DNA of 15,292 nucleotides, from NCBI GenBank assembly GCA_002491065.1, contig DKVF01000026.1, forward strand, positions 1-15,292. Direction: 5' to 3'. Source of the DNA: Peptococcaceae bacterium UBA7185. Lineage in GTDB: Bacteria; Bacillota; Peptococcia; Peptococcales; Peptococcaceae. Shown here one piece after another: positions 14,527 to 15,292 of the stretch. The stretch's first letter is position 1; each line of letters starts with the position of its first letter. Below the pieces are notes generated by a model. The model made no database searches. It was not told the DNA's origin and saw only the letters and a list, made by a program, of their open reading frames with translations. A program made the translations under genes and the position numbers.

Positions 14527-14838
14527 ATGCATTATATCTATTTAGCAGCAGGAATTGCCATTGAAATTCTCGGCTCCACATTTTTGAAAATGTCTGATGG
14601 CTTTCAGAAAAAAATGCTAGGACTTTTATGTTTAGCTTCTTACGCCATCGCCTATTATCTGGTAGCAGTGTCCATGAAGGTACTGCCATTGAATATTGCT
14701 TATGCTACCTGGTGCGGTGTGGGAACTCTATGTACGATGCTTATTGGCATTTTTTGCTTCAACGAAAAATTCAAGCGCTCCGGCTACATAGGACTCGTCA
14801 TCTTATTGGGCGGAATCATCGCACTGAATTTATTATAA
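14527..14838 (+). CDS. SMR family efflux subunit 1 (EmrE-like)
   Basis: The protein has 103 residues and four membrane helices, the standard SMR size. Helix 1 carries the essential glutamate, E13, in IEILGSTFLKMSDGF, matching EmrE Glu14, and helix 3 has AYATWCGVG with the conserved tryptophan. These residues fit the quaternary-amine (Qac/EmrE) subtype, which exchanges protons for lipophilic or quaternary cations in the inner membrane. AAGGTGGTGA lies six bases before the ATG. It is followed 67 bases later by a second SMR gene, so the two probably form a heterodimer. Some choline-utilisation clusters carry such genes, and export of trimethylamine or uptake/export of quaternary amines is the likely use; substrate is not shown by sequence. 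Confidence 0.88.
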   Translation: MHYIYLAAGIAIEILGSTFLKMSDGFQKKMLGLLCLASYAIAYYLVAVSMKVLPLNIAYATWCGVGTLCTMLIGIFCFNEKFKRSGYIGLVILLGGIIALNLL

Positions 14839-14905
14839 CACACCCACGATTACATTAATCTATTATTCAACAGCGCAAAAGCGCCTATCAGAAAGAAGGT
14901 TCTCT

Positions 14906-15259
14906 ATGAAATCATCTGCATCCATCATGTTATCTATGACCATCATTTTAATACTCAGCACTGTCGGCTCTCTTATGTTAAAATTGTCCAATGGTTTTAC
15001 TCTTTTTTTGCCTACATTGTTATGTCTTGTTACCTATTCCATTTCTTTTTATCTATTTTCTAAAGCTGTTTCCGTGATTGGCCTAGCTTTGGGATACGCT
15101 ATCTGGTCCGGCGCCGGTACTGCACTCAATGCACTTGCCAGTTACCTGTTCTTTCATGAACCGTTAGGTTTGCACAAAATTATCATTCTGGCCATTATCA
15201 TTTTAGGAATTGTGCTGATTAATCAGGCCCGTATTCCAGACGAAACTACCTCCAATTAA
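14906..15259 (+). CDS. SMR family subunit 2, lacking the essential glutamate
   Basis: The protein has 117 residues with four membrane helices and the SMR pattern LKLSNGF at the end of helix 1, AYAIWSGAGTALNALASYLFFHEPL in helix 3 (aligned with EmrE AYAIWSGVG) and a final helix ending LGIVLINQ. At the place of EmrE Glu14 it has a serine (S18 in LILSTVGSLMLK), so this chain has lost the proton- and substrate-binding acid. Its C-terminal tail (RIPDETTSN) is polar. AGAAGG lies six bases before the ATG. It most likely pairs with the first SMR chain to give an asymmetric dimer with one glutamate. A short GCGC-AAAA-GCGC hairpin lies between the two genes (14873-14884). The chain is not a pseudogene: the frame is intact and all four helices remain. 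Confidence 0.85.
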   Translation: MKSSASIMLSMTIILILSTVGSLMLKLSNGFTLFLPTLLCLVTYSISFYLFSKAVSVIGLALGYAIWSGAGTALNALASYLFFHEPLGLHKIIILAIIILGIVLINQARIPDETTSN

Positions 15260-15270
15260 TTAAAATTGAA

Positions 15271-15292
15271 GGCTCTACGTCAAATGTTGGGG
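15271..15292. repeat. Right copy of the 22-bp imperfect inverted repeat (IS-like end)
   Basis: The last 22 bases start GGCTCTAC and end AATGTTGGGG, and match the reverse complement of positions 1-22 at 18 of 22 places. The GG tip faces into the window, 11 bases after the second SMR stop, so the element body would lie to the right. The left and right copies differ at four positions, as the two ends of one IS usually do. Confidence 0.6.

Overview
The window is 15.3 kb of moderate-GC DNA from an anaerobic Bacillota (Firmicutes) bacterium. That placement rests on a YlmC/YmxH-type PRC-barrel protein, strong AGGAGG ribosome sites, intrinsic terminators and a DUF4125/DUF4037/TPR trio of the kind seen in gut Firmicutes. 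Clostridia versus Negativicutes cannot be decided from the sequence. There are no tRNA, rRNA or CRISPR features.

Layout. The two ends of the window (1-22 and 15271-15292) carry an imperfect 22-bp inverted repeat that looks like insertion-sequence ends facing into the window. From left to right, the minus strand holds a housekeeping-type block: DUF4125, DUF4037 nucleotidyltransferase-like and TPR (one operon with its own promoter and terminator), then a PRC-barrel gene. Next comes the main system, also on the minus strand and read right to left: BMC-T shell protein, CoA-acylating-type aldehyde dehydrogenase, the glycyl radical enzyme CutC, its activase CutD, and a small pore-cysteine BMC shell protein. 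This is closed by a terminator at 3210-3246. Upstream of it on the same strand, and separated by another terminator, are a cytoplasmic alkaline-phosphatase-superfamily phosphoesterase and a 461-residue SLC13-like transporter. A LysR regulator is divergent from that pair, and two small multidrug resistance (SMR) subunits follow it on the plus strand.

How it works together. The glycyl radical enzyme has the choline trimethylamine-lyase signature residues at the same residue numbers I recall for Desulfovibrio alaskensis CutC (Y208, D216, F395, C489, E491, T502, G821, total 846 residues). The core reaction is therefore read as choline to trimethylamine plus acetaldehyde inside or beside a glycyl-radical microcompartment. 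The aldehyde would go to acetyl-CoA through the adjacent dehydrogenase. The SMR pair is a plausible exporter of trimethylamine or other amines. The anion-type transporter plus Thr-nucleophile phosphoesterase suggests that choline arrives as a phospho- or phosphodiester form that is hydrolysed in the cytoplasm; this is inference.

The most unusual points are as follows. The aldehyde dehydrogenase lacks a cysteine at the standard catalytic position. The second SMR subunit lacks the essential membrane glutamate. The microcompartment gene set is very reduced (no ordinary BMC-H, no BMC-P, no alcohol dehydrogenase, no phosphotransacylase in the window). TATAC-type dyads and ACTGTC-core sites suggest one LysR regulon covering both flanks of the regulator. 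IS-like ends bound the whole segment.
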